The notes: generated by a model from the letters alone, not told the origin. Positions 1 through 12,489 are shown, counted from the first letter of the stretch. The stretch: 64,000 bases of DNA from Dillenia suffruticosa (GCA_033439265.1 JAVTVX010000015.1:24915947-24979946); one strand, 5' to 3'. A program made the numbers and translations.

Positions 1-363
1 TTATGTGAGAAATTATTTGTCAATTAAAAAAAAATTCTTTTATTAAGTAGATTGTTTGACAAAACAACTTACATAAGTTTTCATAATTAATGAAATTACA
101 ATAAACGACAATTAATATTAAAATTTCATAAATAATATATAAAATAAATTGTTTTATAAATAATTCTAAATTATTCATAAATATTTAAAATTAATATATT
201 TTTAAGGGACAATTTCATAGATAATTAAATTAAACATATACGTAACAAAATATTTTGTTGATTGATTTAATATTTTTTTAAATATTAATAAATATTTAAA
301 TATTTAGATATCTGACAAAATTATAATATTTGAAATTATTAGAAATAATTTTGTTTGCCCATA
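1..363. repeat. Dispersed AT-rich repeat, copy A (cut by window edge)
   Basis: This segment is nearly the same as 25989-26366, with only scattered substitutions and one roughly 15-bp insertion in the second copy. It is very AT-rich and has no coding potential. The second copy lies inside a possible MITE with long imperfect inverted ends (25909-26550), so this is probably a truncated member of the same element. Its left end is outside the window and its right end stops abruptly after GCCCATA. Confidence 0.6.
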
Positions 364-529
364 GACTTGTAAAGGCTCGGCTCAAATTCCAATTCTTGCA
401 AAAGACTCCAAAACTTCCCATCTTCCATTTTGCTATTTGCTTAAGCAATATTATTTATTGCTAAATGTATCAAGTTAAATTCTACTTCTAGTTTTTTAGC
501 CTTTTTGCTTTTCCATTACCCCCATTTGC

Positions 530-1030
530 AGAAGGTATTTAAGAAACCACTTCACACCAACATTAGAATTTGCCAACGGAGTGCATTCTTTCAATGTTAT
601 CTCATTTTGGGAAATCAACTTATCAATACCTTCAATGGTATTTATGTAGTTTTCGTATAATAAAATAGATTGTTTCTTCCTTAATTCAGATATGGTTTAA
701 GCGTGATCTCCAATTGCTCTATCATTGTCATAAAATATAATCAATTTATCATAATTTGGAGTAGGAGTAGACATCCAGCTCTTGACTTGAGGTTTAAACT
801 GTAAAAAAAAAATACTATAATTAGTATTAGAATGTTATATTTATAAAAAGAATTAAAAATTAAAACATATTTCAATCTGTTTTTTCTAAACTTTAGGTTT
901 TACACTCCATAATTGTGTTGTTGGCTTGCATGCAAATCTATTCAACCTATTCTTAAAAATGTCATAAGTTTCAAAAAAGTTTTTCTCTATGATTTCTTTT
1001 TTCTTTATCAAGAAATCTAAAGGAGTTGGA
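530..1030 (-). pseudogene. Possible fragment of a SANT/Myb-like (Harbinger-associated) gene
   Basis: The minus strand from about 798 down to 530 reads with one stop as a protein-like stretch containing YDKLIIFYDNDRAIGDHA. It resembles the segment that follows the Myb/SANT-like DNA-binding domain in many plant proteins related to Harbinger ORF1 (a Y-x-L-x3-Y-x-x-D-R-A-x-G pattern). It is preceded by a polypyrimidine tract and AG. A second open stretch at about 1030-889 (minus) ends at a possible GT donor. Both pieces are short and no start was found. The family assignment is a weak inference; it could also be a chance open frame. Confidence 0.25.
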
Positions 1031-1985
1031 AAAAGGTAAAGGATGGGACATAGTGAATGAAAAAGTGGTGAATTATATGGGCAAATATGTTAAAAAATGT
1101 ATGGACCAATTACATATTTAATTGCTAATAAGGATTTTGGCAAATATGTGAACCAAAATGGCCCACACCTTTTATTTTAATAAAATCAAATTTCTCACAT
1201 TTAAAATATTTAAACATCTACATGAGATGCACCAAAACCCTTTTTCAGGAATCAATGTATAAATAGATATGTTATACGTGTATCACTTTCTTGCCAAACG
1301 TGCTTGCTTACCTTACATTGTTGTATCTTTTTCAAATCTTTGTAGTGTAAGGGGAGGAAGCACCCCATGTGGTAGTCATCTCCCAGAGAGTCTTTTAAGT
1401 GACCTTTGTTGTTAAAGGGCTTTGTGTAGTAGTTTGAATTTCCTGAACTTATTTGGGTCAGAAATTTTGGTTTTTAATTGGATCAAGTTTGTAAAACCAA
1501 GCTTGAGATATTTGACTTTATAATAATAGTTTTGAAATCATATGCGGAAATAGTGTTGGAATTATGATTCAACACTTGCCTATTAAGTGCATTGGCTTTT
1601 GAAAATGTACATTTTATATGGTCCAAACAAGGAGAGTTGTTTTGCCATTGGTTATGTGAAATCACCACCCTAAAAACAAGGAGAGTCATTTTGCCTTTTA
1701 TGTCCATTTTGAATTTCCTAGTTTTGCTATTGGTTTTCCAAAGAGAGAAAAAGAAATGAAGAGAGAAGAAAAGGAGAGTCATTTTCGCATAGTAGAGACC
1801 AATGAAGGAGTGCTCAAAAAGAGTGGAGGAGTGTGTATATATATGTCATCTTAAGGGCACCAAAAAAGTAATCTTCTCCTACCTTAGAATGAGACCCTAG
1901 TCTCTCTCCTCATTAAAGCTTCAGACAATCACACAAGTTAAAAACACCAACATTAAGGGATTTATATTTGAGTGTAGTTTGAAAT
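1031..1985. other. Non-coding stretch left of copia copy 1
   Basis: No gene, RNA or complete repeat was recognised. A short phrase recurs (GGAGAGT near GTTTTGCC, then near CATTTTGCC at about 1630-1700), and a TATATATA tract lies at about 1836. The stretch ends at GAAAT, which forms an imperfect 5-bp target duplication with TAAAT at the far end of copia copy 1. Confidence 0.5.
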
Positions 1986-2508
1986 TATTGGTAAAATATG
2001 GCCATGAGCGATTTTTACCACATAAAATTGTAATTCAAATTAAATTTGAATTTAAATATTGAGATAATTTAACTTTCATTCCCCGATAATCTCTTGATTT
2101 TTGAATACACTCAAAAAAAGAGGAGATTAACCTCTCCAATGTGGAATGAGAGAGTTCTTGTGTATGAACGTATTCTGTGCACATTGGTGCAATAAAGATT
2201 TGATGATTGTTAAGAGAAGTGAGAGAAATTAAAAATTCTTTGAAGTAAGAATTAACCGGAGGGGTAGAAAAAATTCGAGTAGGAAATTTTCTGTCATAAT
2301 AATTCACAGGATTGTGGGTTGAGATGTCGTGGCATAGTGGTGGTGATTCGATTTCATGATCACCATCCCAACCAAATAATTTATTTGAGAGATTTTGTAA
2401 TTCGGTTGTTTTTTTTTTTTTAGATCTACACATCGAGGTATTATCTCAAAAATTCTAAATTATTTAACTTACATACTTCCACATGCATGTAATAGAATAA
2501 ATCTAATA
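1986..2508 (+). repeat. 5' LTR of copia copy 1
   Basis: It begins TATTGG and ends CTAATA, a weakened form of the TGTTGG...CCAACA ends seen in copy 2. It contains the LTR stem-loop with arms at 2339-2348 and 2358-2367. The primer-binding site follows immediately. Confidence 0.9.
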
Positions 2509-2521
2509 TTGATATCAGAAC
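2509..2521 (+). promoter_or_regulatory. Primer-binding site, copy 1
   Basis: TTGATATCAGAAC directly follows the LTR. It is a mutated version of TTGGTATCAGAGC, the complement of the 3' end of initiator Met-tRNA used by most plant copia elements. Confidence 0.85.
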
Positions 2522-3553
2522 GCGTTAATTTATTAAAAAAAAATTGAAAATTTTCAGGTATAAAATGTGTAGGGTAAAAAAATTTAGAGTCCAGATCACA
2601 AATGAATTTCACGAATTTAAGATACCACGAGAATACCCATGGACCAAGAATTATGAAAATAATTTTTGTTAAATTTTTTTAGTAATTTTCGACCATACCA
2701 ACTATAAAACCCTAGATTTGTAGAATTAGAAAATAAATTGATGCATAAAAATGGTCTAAATGTGGTCCTGAAACTCGGATTTATCAATTCGAGTGATCAA
2801 TTGCAACTGTCATCATCGGAAACAGGGATTTCCAAAAGGGCCTCAACAAAGGTTGTTGGATTCGCCGTGTTTAAAGCTTTATTTCCCCAAAAATTGAGTT
2901 AAGGATGAACAGTTTCCAGGTGAAATTCAAGTCGAACAAGGATGGAAAATGGATTTTCTAGAGGCCGGGTCAAGAGGACATAATTGCAGGCCTGTCGGGT
3001 GAGGAAGAATTGGCCTAAACCTACAGGCACGTAGAGAACACACCTAGTGAGGTGCATCACGCGCACAAAGGCTAGCACGTGAAGTTCATGCACAGGAGAG
3101 GCGCGTGAACATAAGAGTCAAGTTCCAAGTTGGGTTGACCCAAATCTACGTCCCAACTCGGGACGTAACCTAAAACATGGGTCATACGCATGCAGGCACG
3201 TGACCTACGCACTACACGTCTGGCCTATGTGCCAGTCATAGCCGACTTGTGTAGGGGTGTGGGGAGCTGCCTCTGGTGTGTGGCAGGGCGTAGGGCCTCC
3301 AACGGCGCATCAGACTTTGTTGGAATGAAAATTTTCACTTGTTTGAGGGTCCCATACCATTAAATATGACTTTTTTTGGGTTTTTGTGTGTCGAATCTAA
3401 ATTCGGATGATAAGATTCGATCTCGGATTATGGTATATAGTGTCCATTAACTCATACGCTAATTTGAGATCTATACTTTAATCATTTAAGACTTGTTGAT
3501 TCATAGGGTGTACAAAATATAAGAATAAGTATCAATAAATTACTAATATTTCT
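2522..3553 (+). other. Untranslated leader of copy 1 with GC-rich island
   Basis: About 1 kb lies between the primer-binding site and gag. No open frame is shared with the other copies. From about 2935 to 3330 the composition jumps to GC-rich with words such as CACGTG, GCGCGTGAA and GTGCATCACGCGC. The same type of island sits at the same place in the other four copies. Confidence 0.7.
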
Positions 3554-4476
3554 ATGATTGTTTCGAAAACTGTCGTTCTAGCTCTTTACAAGGGGGATAA
3601 GATAAATGGTAACAAGTATGACATTTGACACCAGAAGATTCAATTTGTCCTCGAGGAGCAAGATATTTTTAAGATTTTGAGACATGAGATGATGACCCCA
3701 GGGAGAGTACCACACCTCATGCAAGATGAGATTAGGAGGCATTTCATACATGAAAAACGAAGAATGGCCAGGCTAGGGCAATCCTTTTGAACAATATACA
3801 TGACGATATGATTCCAATCTATGAACAATATCCTACGACTTTGTTGGTTTGGTTCACCCTAAAAGAGTATTATGATACTCTTTCAGCTCATAAGGTAAGA
3901 AAACTGACTTATAATTTTATCACTTATAAGAAAAAGACCGATCATACGATCATACGATGAAGCAATGTTTGAAGCAAATGTTGAGTATGATCACCGAGTT
4001 GAAAAATACGGGTGAGTTCATTTCAGATGAGTTTTAAGTACTAAATATGATCCATTCTTTACTTGATTCATGGGAGACCATGAAAGCTTATATCACATAT
4101 GACGAAAGTATTTGTACTTTCATTAATATGAGTAGACACTTTGAGCTCAAGGAGAAGTACCTGGATGAGAGTAGGCTGCACTTAGGCCATACTTATATAG
4201 TAGAGTCGAGCAAGGGCACCCGTGGCACCAAATGCAAATGGAAAATGCATGAGAAGAAGACCTGAGGACTCAAGAAAAAGAAGGCATCTGAGAAATCTGA
4301 CAACAAAGTACAAAAGCGCAAGAAAAAAGAGTTGAATAAGACAAAGATGAAGTGCTACGTCTGTGATAGATTTAGTCATTTTTCTAGTGAGTGTAACGAG
4401 CGGAAGAAATGTCCTTATTTTTTATATGGTTTGAGTTTTGTCTCATCTACTGTAATATTCACTGATTCTTCTTTTT
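3554..4476 (+). pseudogene. gag of copia copy 1 (broken)
   Basis: The ATG at 3554 starts a frame reading MIVSKTVVLALYKGDKINGN, matching the gag start of copies 2 and 5. The capsid-like part continues with stops and frame changes to about 4265. The nucleocapsid zinc knuckle is intact at 4353-4394 as CYVCDRFSHFSSEC (C-x2-C-x4-H-x4-C). A stop follows the first 24 codons, so it is not functional. Gag would have packaged the element RNA. Confidence 0.85.
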
Positions 4477-7400
4477 TGTGAATTATAAATTCAGGAGCCA
4501 CCGACCATGTAGTTTGAGACAGGAAAGCGTACGTAGAGTTCGGCCGAGTGAGTCCTTAAGCTAGGAAGATTTACATGGGGAATGGAGCATTTGCCATCAT
4601 CAAAGGGATTAATACTTGCAAGTTGGAGTTACAAAGTAGTCAAATTCTGTATCTATATAACGTTCTTTACGCTTCAAATATTCAACGGAACTTAATTTCA
4701 ATATTTTGTTTAGATCATCTAGGACATGCTTTATGCTTTGGAAACTCTATTGTTTCAATTAGTCACAATAGTTCTTTTGCTTGTTTTAGTTTTATCTATG
4801 ATAGACTATATGCAGTGGATATTATTTTTTTAATAGTATTTTTTATTATTCTTTTATTGTTTTTATATCTGATTGCGTAGATAATGATGTGAATATATGA
4901 CATAGAAGACTTTGGCATATAGGACAAGAGAAGATGAACCGGTTAGCAGCGAGTGATATGTTGGGCCCACTAATCAGGGTCAAATTGCCTGTATGTGATT
5001 TTTGCCTAGTCAACAAAGCAAGACAATAAGAGTTGGAACTCTATTGCAGTTGGTCCAATCCGATATCTGTGGTCCTATGAACGCGAGAGTCCGAAATGAA
5101 GTTGTGTACTTTATTACGTTCATAAATGATTGCACGTGTTCGATTACATCTATCTAATCTCGCACAGGTCTAAGACATTGGAATGCTTTAGGATGTTTAT
5201 AAGCAAAATTGAGAATTAGTTGTCTTGAGAGTGAAAGCTCTCAAAACTGATCAGTGGCACAAATATTTGTCTGAAGAATTCAGAGAGGTCTGTTTCGAAA
5301 AGGGTATTACGAGACAACTGATTATTTCTTCTAATTCTCAGTAGAATGGAATAGTCGAGAGGAGAAATAGAAATTTATTGGAGATGGTAAAATCCATGAT
5401 GTGGTAGACCAATTTGCCTATCTCCCATTGGGAAGATGCTTTACTCACTATAGCCTATGTCCTCAATCGTGTTCCATCAAAGTCTGTAGTCAGTATCTTA
5501 TATGAGTTTTGGGTAGGGAAGTAGCTTGATCTTAACCACTTTAGACCATGGGGTTATGCTATAGATGTTCATGATTTTTTGCATCCACACGGCAAGTTAG
5601 GCCCATGAAGAAATGAGTGTATCTTTATAAAATATTCAGAATACTCCAAGAGGCATATATTCTTAGGTGAGCATATAGACAGTACTCTCACTAAGATTGA
5701 GTCTCTTGATACCACATTTCTTGAAAATAATTTCTCTAAAGGAGGTAAAATCGATCGGGACTTTACATTCTATGGGATGGATGAGTCTAGTAGCATAGCT
5801 AAGCCCAACTGTGGGACTCTAGAACCCACTACGGCTTTTGGTCTTAGTGGAAGTGATTCATCCAGAGGTAAAGAGGTTCCCCCTCATCGTAGGAGTTGTC
5901 AAGAACGCATATTTAAACGTCGCTTCCCGATTAAGGGTGAAACTCTTATTATGACTCTTGAGAATGATGAGAAATCTAAGATGGTCCAAGAGGTTTTTGA
6001 GGATCCTATGAAAGACCATTGGTTAAGGTCATGGATGAAAAGGAGTCGATGAGAGTCAACGGGGTCTAGGGACCTAGTTGATTTGCTTGAGAGCAGAAAA
6101 ACCATTGGGAACAAATGAATTTTCAAGATCAAGAGAAATGCAAACAAATCAGTGGTTAGGTATGAGACCCATTTAGTAGCCTAAAATTATACTCAAACTA
6201 AAGACATAAACTATGAGAAGACATTCTCCCCGGTAATCAAATTTATCATGATCCGTTTACTTTTAGCGATTTTCACAAATATGGATCTAGAGTTATACCA
6301 GATAGATGTAAAAATTGTCTTCCTTAACGAAAGTTTGAATTAGGAAATCTACATGAAACAACCCCTGGATTCGTTCTAAAGGTCAGGAGAATTAGATTTG
6401 TTGACTTCGGAAGTCGATATACGATTTTAAGCAATCATCCAGATAGTGGTACCAAAAATTTTAGGAGAAGGGAATATCTTATGGATTTATGATGATCAAG
6501 GAGGATCATTGCGTGTATCTAATACACTCTACTAACTCTTTAATAATCATATTTTTATATGTGGATGACATTCTGTTGGTCGGAAATAATAAAAAGTATG
6601 TGATGACCATTAAAACATGGTTATCATCAAGTTTTGATATGAAAAACATGCATGAAACTCAGTTCATCATCGGAGTTAAAATCTAGAGGAATCGCTCAAA
6701 GCTGGTATTGGCTTTTTCACAAAAGTCCTTCATCGGGAAGGTTCTCAAATACTTCGAGATGAGTAATTATAATTCCATAGATACTCCCATCACTGAAGAT
6801 GAAGGCCTGAGTCTTAATATGTGTCTTAAAACTTATAAAAAAATAAGAGAGATGAGCAGAATCCCTTATGCTAGTGCAGTGGGAAGTTTAATGTACGCGA
6901 TGATGTGTACATGACCAAATATTCGTTTTGCAGTTGGTCTGGTAAGTAAATATTAATCAAATATTGGAATGGATCATTGGAGAGCAGTAAAAAAGATTCT
7001 GAAATATTTCAAGAGAACCGCGAATCTCTTCTTATATTACGGAGGAGGTGATTTGCGTCTCGTTGGATATTCAGATGCTGACTGAGGTGGCGATCTGGAT
7101 AGACGCAAATCGATATCAGGTTTTACTATTTTACTTAATAATAGTGTCATATCTTGGAGCAGTAAGAAATAAATCTGTATATCTCTATCTATTATAGAAA
7201 CCGTGCTTGTGGCATACTCAGTGACAACTCTGGAGAGTGTTTGGCTTTGAAGATTTTTAGGTGACTTAAGGGGGTGTGGCAGATAGTGGTATGTCAGTTA
7301 TGATTTATTGTGATAATCAGACTGTCATTGCCTACATCCAAGACCTTAAGTATTACAATAATACCAAACATATTGATACCATATACTACTTTGTAAGACA

Positions 7401-7530
7401 CATCGAGAAGGGTGAAGTGCAATTAAATACTTCTCTGCACACAGCATGTTGGCCGATCCCTTCACCCTATATGTTTTACGTATATTTTGACAATAAAACC
7501 AATTACGAGATATTCCTTTGTAGGATATAG
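4477..7530 (+). pseudogene. pol of copia copy 1 (broken)
   Basis: The domains are in copia order. The protease motif at 4488-4499 reads NSGATDHV, with Asn where the catalytic Asp should be. GAG-pre-integrase and integrase follow at about 4560-5640, with the SDICGPM motif near 5060. Reverse transcriptase runs about 5940-6920 with YVDD at 6558-6569. RNase H runs about 7030-7530 with GYSDAD and a later YCDNQ motif. More than ten in-frame stops and several frameshifts interrupt it. The last open part ends at 7530. Confidence 0.9.
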
Positions 7531-8636
7531 GGAATCATTAGGTTTACGTATATTTTGACATTTCCCACTATATATTGATTATGATGCTTATTTGTATATT
7601 ATTCAGTCACTTATTTGTTGTATTTGTTTATTATCAGATATTCTATAATGTATTGTGATAAAAGATATTTTAGGTATGCGTGGTCGATTCTCTCACACAG
7701 GTGATCAATTCCAATTCTGAGTGAGTGAGAATGAGATGGTTTCTAGTCATAAGAGTCTCTAAGAGTGGTACTACTAGAACATAAATCGTCATGATACGTG
7801 TTCAGAATGAAATCATATGTAATATGATCGATATGGACATACCCATATCTATATTACTTGTAAGTAGTCAGTTTTGAGATTTCAGATATCACTTGCGATC
7901 TGTGATATTGTTTTTGAAATACTATCTCTGAGATCTCTAAATAGTCTTATGTGTAGATCAAGTCCCGTACTTACACAATGTTAGATAAATCTAATATATA
8001 TCATTTTGAGAGATAGAGGAATAATACTATGGCGCGTATTTCATACCATGTGTGATAAATCAATCATGAGATAGTAGGAGCTATTAGTTGAGACAATGAT
8101 GCGATTTTGATTCTCATTCCCACTATATGAAATCTGAAATCTATTAGATGGGATCTCTTGTACCCCTATTACTTGCGGTTGTTTCTAGAAGTTTTGACTC
8201 AGTATTTGTTATTTGAATCTGTTTACCTATGACCTGAAAAATAATGAGGTCTAAAAGGCAGGTCTAGGAAGGCGACTAAATTGAGGATGATAAATTCGAG
8301 TTTGGAAAAAGGAAAATCAATCGATATTATATCATTGTGTAGTACTCACTGACCATTGTTTATCTATATTGGGATTCAAATATAATAGTAAATATACAAT
8401 CGAGTAATTATTGAGGATATAATTGTATTGAATTTGGGGTATAACTAGTTATTTTTTATATTAATGGTAGTTTCTCAATTGTCTTAACAAGTGTATCGAG
8501 AAATTTTTACTTGTAGGTGTACTTGCCTATCGCACAATACCTAATTATGTATGAAAGCTCACTAGCGTGATATGGAAGATCACATGACTTCTGATCTTAT
8601 GACAAACATAAAATGCTCTTATGTGCAAGTGGAAGA
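7531..8636 (+). other. 3' non-coding region and polypurine tract of copy 1
   Basis: This 1.1 kb stretch between the end of pol and the 3' LTR has no open frame of note, yet aligns with the same interval in copies 2, 3 and 5. It carries the 62-nt double stem-loop at 7876-7937. It ends in a purine-rich CAAGTGGAAGA next to the LTR, the likely polypurine tract priming plus-strand DNA synthesis. Confidence 0.8.
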
Positions 8637-9159
8637 TATTGATAAAATATACCCGCGGAAGGCTTTTACAACAAGAAAATTTAATTCAAATTAAATTTGA
8701 ATTTGAATATTAAGATAACTTCCTTAACTTTCATGTCCTTATAATCTCTCTGTTCTTGAACACACTCAAAAAAAAAAGGAGATTAACCTCTCCAATGTCG
8801 AATGAAAGAGTTCTTGTGTTTGAACTTATTTTGTGTATATTGTGTGCAATAGAAATTGATGATTGTTAAAAGAAGTGAAAGAAATAAAAAATTCTCTTGA
8901 GTGAGAATTTACTAGAGGGATAGAAAAATTTTGACTAGGAAATTTTTCGGTCAATATAATTTATCGAATTGTGGATTGAGGTGTTATGATATAGTGATGA
9001 TAATTTAATTTTGTAATCATTATTCTGACCAAGCGATTTGTTCAAGAAATTTCGTAATTCAGCTATTTTTTTAGGCCTATATATCGGGGTATTATCTTGA
9101 AAATTCTAATTTATTTAATTTACATGTTTCTGCATGCATGTAGTAGAATAACTCTAACA
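8637..9159 (+). repeat. 3' LTR of copia copy 1
   Basis: It aligns along its length with 1986-2508, begins TATTGA and ends CTAACA. The LTR stem-loop is present at 8996-9024 with one A-C mismatch. Confidence 0.9.
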
Positions 9160-9295
9160 TAAATCACCACCCATTTTTCTTGTATAATTAACTCCCTTAA
9201 TAACAAGATTTTCATAATACACCAAAAATCGGATATTGCAGCAGTGGCTCATCTTTCAAACACTTATGTTCAGCACAAGTTTCATGATCATTTTT

Positions 9296-10368
9296 TCATG
9301 ACTGAAAATTTCCCAAAGAACACAAAAACTGAAACAATATAGCACAATCTAGGAGCTGATTAGTTGGACGAGTTCCCAAACAAACCGGACACAAGTGAAA
9401 CCCCACATCCAAAATAGATGAAGACGATGAATTGCCATCATTGTTGTTAGAACCACCACCATTGCCACCATCACCCGCGAAACTTTGCACCAAATTTTGT
9501 CCAATTTGCTGGGCCGCACCATCCACCAGCCCTTGAACAGCCGCATCCATGAGCCCACCACCCCTTGAGTTGTTTACGGGCTGTTGATAATTTGTTGCCG
9601 TATATTGCGGATGGTTCATCATGGGCCGTTGATAATTTGTTGCCGACCGTGCCATGGGCTAATAATTTGTTACGGCTCCAATACTTGCATTCTGCATATA
9701 GTAATGATTTGGCCTGCCGAGTCCCGTTTGTGGGCCTGCGGGCTCGGTCATGACCAATTTGGCCCGGGAAATGGATGATAATGCCTTGGTGGCTGTGGCT
9801 GTTGTGACTGCACTTGAACTCCGGGAGCCAGAGAAGTTGCGCAGTCTAGATGAGCATCGAACTCGCACCCGCCGCAGTGATAGAGCCAATGGTTGGTGCC
9901 AAGGCGGCCGCATATGTCGCAGGAGAAACTGCCTTTGGCATCATAAGGAGGATAAAAGAAGAGGCTAAGCTGATGAGCGTGAGAAGGATGGTTCACGGTG
10001 AGGGGCTTTTCAGCGCATGTGACATGGATGTCAAAGGCACAGTCACGACAGTGATAGCAGAAAGCATCACCTCTATGGCCACAAGCATCGCAGTTGAAGA
10101 AGCCAGCAGAGTAGGCAGGTTTAGGAAGGAGAGAGAGTGGATGGAGGGAATGACAAGGGTGGGTTAAGAGTTGGGGGATTTGGGAGCAGGCTGTGTGGAG
10201 AGTGAAGTTGCATGGCTTGCAGGTGTAGATCCATCCGGAGGAGAGTAGGAGTTTGCAACCGGAGCAGAGGTTTCGAGGTTGTGGTTGGTGGGAGTCATAG
10301 TATGAGAGTTCAAGTAGGTGCGGATGGCTGAAATGTGCTTTGTGTAGATCAAACTCAACCTCCCCCAT
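9296..10368 (-). pseudogene. DC1-domain (Cys/His-rich) zinc-finger protein gene, disrupted near the C-terminus
   Basis: The ATG at 10368 opens a 206-residue frame to a TGA at 9748-9750, starting MGEVEFDLHKAHFSHPH. It holds three divergent C1 domains: residues about 12-61 (CSGC...CKPC...HTAC), 70-118 (CDAC...CRDC...HVTC) and 130-176 (CDIC...CGGC...HLDC), with the zinc-binding Cys and His in place. DC1 proteins are plant-specific, often linked to stress or gametophyte development, and bind zinc and possibly lipids. The Gln/Tyr-rich tail continues in another frame, needing one frame change before about 9750, and is broken again by a TAG at 9659-9661. Beyond it an in-frame tail reads MDAAVQGLVDGAAQQIGQNL, as I recall for this family. 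It may be a young pseudogene, a truncated but expressed gene, or a sequence error. No intron is needed. A CT-rich leader lies just upstream at about 10369-10395. Confidence 0.85.
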
Positions 10369-11306
10369 CTCTCTCTCTCTTTCTCACTCTCTCTGTTCAA
10401 TGAATGAATGAATGTATGAGCTGTGAAATTGAGATGGGGAAGTGGGATGATAAGGAAAGGCAGGAGCTTAGTAGTTGACTTTGTAAGTCGGTGCGTCAAT
10501 GGGACGCGTACATCCAATGATAGGGAAATGGGACAGATCCCTAGAAACCGAGGAAAGAAAAAAATACTCCAATATCAATTTTGGACTTAAAAAACTTGCA
10601 ATAATTGTGATATACCACTTGACTCGCTCAAGCCGCTTCACCTTAATTTATTCAATTTTCTTTATCTACAAATATATATAATTTCAGAACTTATGTATTT
10701 TACAAATAATTCTTTTGTCTGATATTTAGAATTCTAAGACTGTTGTACCCCATGATTTTCTCATGGTTTGCTCTGCAAGCCAACTGACACCCCACTCCCT
10801 CAGCCCTGCCCCTGATCAGAGGATCCTACCCTCCCTGGATAAGTCCGGTCTGGTTTTTGATAAGTGCAGGAAAGAACATTTTCGTTGACTTTGAGGTGTT
10901 AAATTACTCTTGTGCAACTCAATTGGGTTGAACCATTCAACCTTCAAATTCGATTAGGGCAGCTTTAGTTGACCCATCCAACATAATTATAAATTTTGTT
11001 CATATTTTTGAATAAAAAAATATTACTCATAAGATATGACAATTCTCCTACACGGATTTTTTTTTTTTTTTTTTGGGTATCCATTGCCCTCTGAGCAAGC
11101 GAGAGGGACATTAATGGAATCCCGGAGGGACAATTACAAGGGTTAGGACATCAACTATGTCTCAATGTGCTACTAAGCATATTAATATTTAATTTCATTA
11201 TTTAAATTACTCTTTTGATTGAATAAAAATAAATTTTGAGAGTAATGCTAGATACGAAAGAATTGACCAAATAAATCATATTTTACTCTACCTAATAGTC
11301 CACAAC
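10369..11306. other. Intergenic stretch upstream of the DC1 gene
   Basis: This would contain the promoter and leader of the minus-strand DC1 gene; a CT/GA-rich run lies at about 10370-10395 by the start. At 11059-11079 a T-run followed by a short GC-richer block could be the reversed tail of a poly(A) retroposon. I see no other gene here. Confidence 0.5.
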
Positions 11307-11441
<135 letters not shown>

Positions 11442-11719
11442 GTACATGTACATGTGTTTCTTTAAATCCTCGAAAAATAAATAATAATATCAATGTCTAA
11501 TTAGGTTACATCTATACTTTTTAAACAAAGTTTCAATTTAAATCTAATGTATTGCATTTAAGTTCCGATGGCTTATTCAAAAAAAAATTAAAGGTAATAA
11601 TTTAATTAAATTAAAAAGAATTAAATAATAAAATAAAAATAAGAAAGAAAGACCTGTTTCTCCTTCTGGTTCCCCCACCACCAGGACTATAGCCATGATT
11701 GCCGCCGCCTTCATGGGGG

Positions 11720-11755
<36 letters not shown>

Positions 11756-11967
11756 CTGCCCAAAGTCTTTAATAGGGTGTGTGGCTAGCCTGCACTCTCC
11801 AATTGCTTCCGTGTCCTATATCTTGCAACTCCCGCTCCCAGCCCAACAAATTATCCAACATTTCTCTGCTCAGTTTGGCATAGAAGTAGAAAATCAGAAT
11901 TGTTTCTGTATTTTCCATTTCATCACATTCAAAATTTCACGTTTTCCATGAAATTTAATTTACAGAT
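11442..11967. other. Non-coding stretch with a (GA)n run at 11722-11753
   Basis: It contains a GA dinucleotide repeat of about 15 units at 11722-11753. On the minus strand this is a CT-rich run followed at 11714 by an ATG opening a short frame that could end at a GT donor near 11653. This could be the first exon of a lost gene, but nothing downstream supports it. Confidence 0.4.
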
Positions 11968-12480
11968 TTAACAATTTTTCAACACCTTTCTCGTGATTAA
12001 GCATTTGCTGAAAGCTTCAACAACAAAATGCACCTCTGTCTCTGTACTCATATCAAACAAGACGCAATCCCTTCCCATGGATAATTTACAACCATTGCTG
12101 CGAAAAAAGGTCCATGCTTCACAGCATTTTTTCCCTATATCAAGGTGATCATACAACCTGGGAACAAGTGGTAATCCTATACAAACCAATAACATACATA
12201 AGAGTTCAAGAATACTCCCATTATCGCGATGAATAATTGGCATTAGTATTTGCTGTGCTTGTACGATTGAGATGCTTTAGTCGGTGTCTCCATGAAACTT
12301 GAATGTATTTTGCTGCAAGACCTCTCCAATAGGGTGACTCGTACCTGTCCATTTACATTTCAAAGAGATTTCATTATCACCGATAATGGGGAAGCTGGAC
12401 CTTATTTTCTTTGATGCCCGAAACTCGATTTGTAATGAACCTCAATGAAGCAACAAGGCAGTGCACCACTCTATCTACAA
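11968..12480 (-). pseudogene. Unrecognised host-gene remnant, left of copia copy 5
   Basis: The minus strand reads as protein over most of this span, with a TAA at about 12289 and a frame change near 12400. The longest open part (12243-11968, 91 codons) includes CCEAWTFFRSNGCKL and GRDCVLFDM. Another frame at 12472-12376 reads VVHCLVASLRFITNRVSGIK and can be joined in phase to a candidate exon at 25727-25665 on the other side of copy 5. I do not recognise the family. The amino-acid composition looks genic, but the segment is broken. Confidence 0.35.
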
Positions 12481-12489
12481 ATATCAACT

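Larger units (their letters stand above)
1986..9159 (+). mobile_element. Ty1/copia retrotransposon copy 1, complete but decayed
   Basis: Two LTRs of 523 bp each (1986-2508 and 8637-9159) bound an internal region with the copia order gag, protease, integrase, reverse transcriptase, RNase H. The LTRs differ at many positions, roughly 83-85 percent alike by eye, so this is the oldest-looking complete copy. The flanking pentamers GAAAT (1981-1985) and TAAAT (9160-9164) match at four of five bases and are taken as the target duplication. Stops and frameshifts occur in every domain, so it cannot encode a working polyprotein. Its internal sequence aligns throughout with copies 2, 3 and 5. Confidence 0.93.

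Noticed and set aside
1659..1670. AAATCACCACCC recurring at 1659 and at 9161 beside copy 1
   Set aside because: A 12-bp match without further similarity on either side is most simply chance.
9565..10167. Plus-strand open frames opposite the DC1 gene
   Set aside because: They are antisense shadows of a minus-strand frame with clear zinc-binding motifs.
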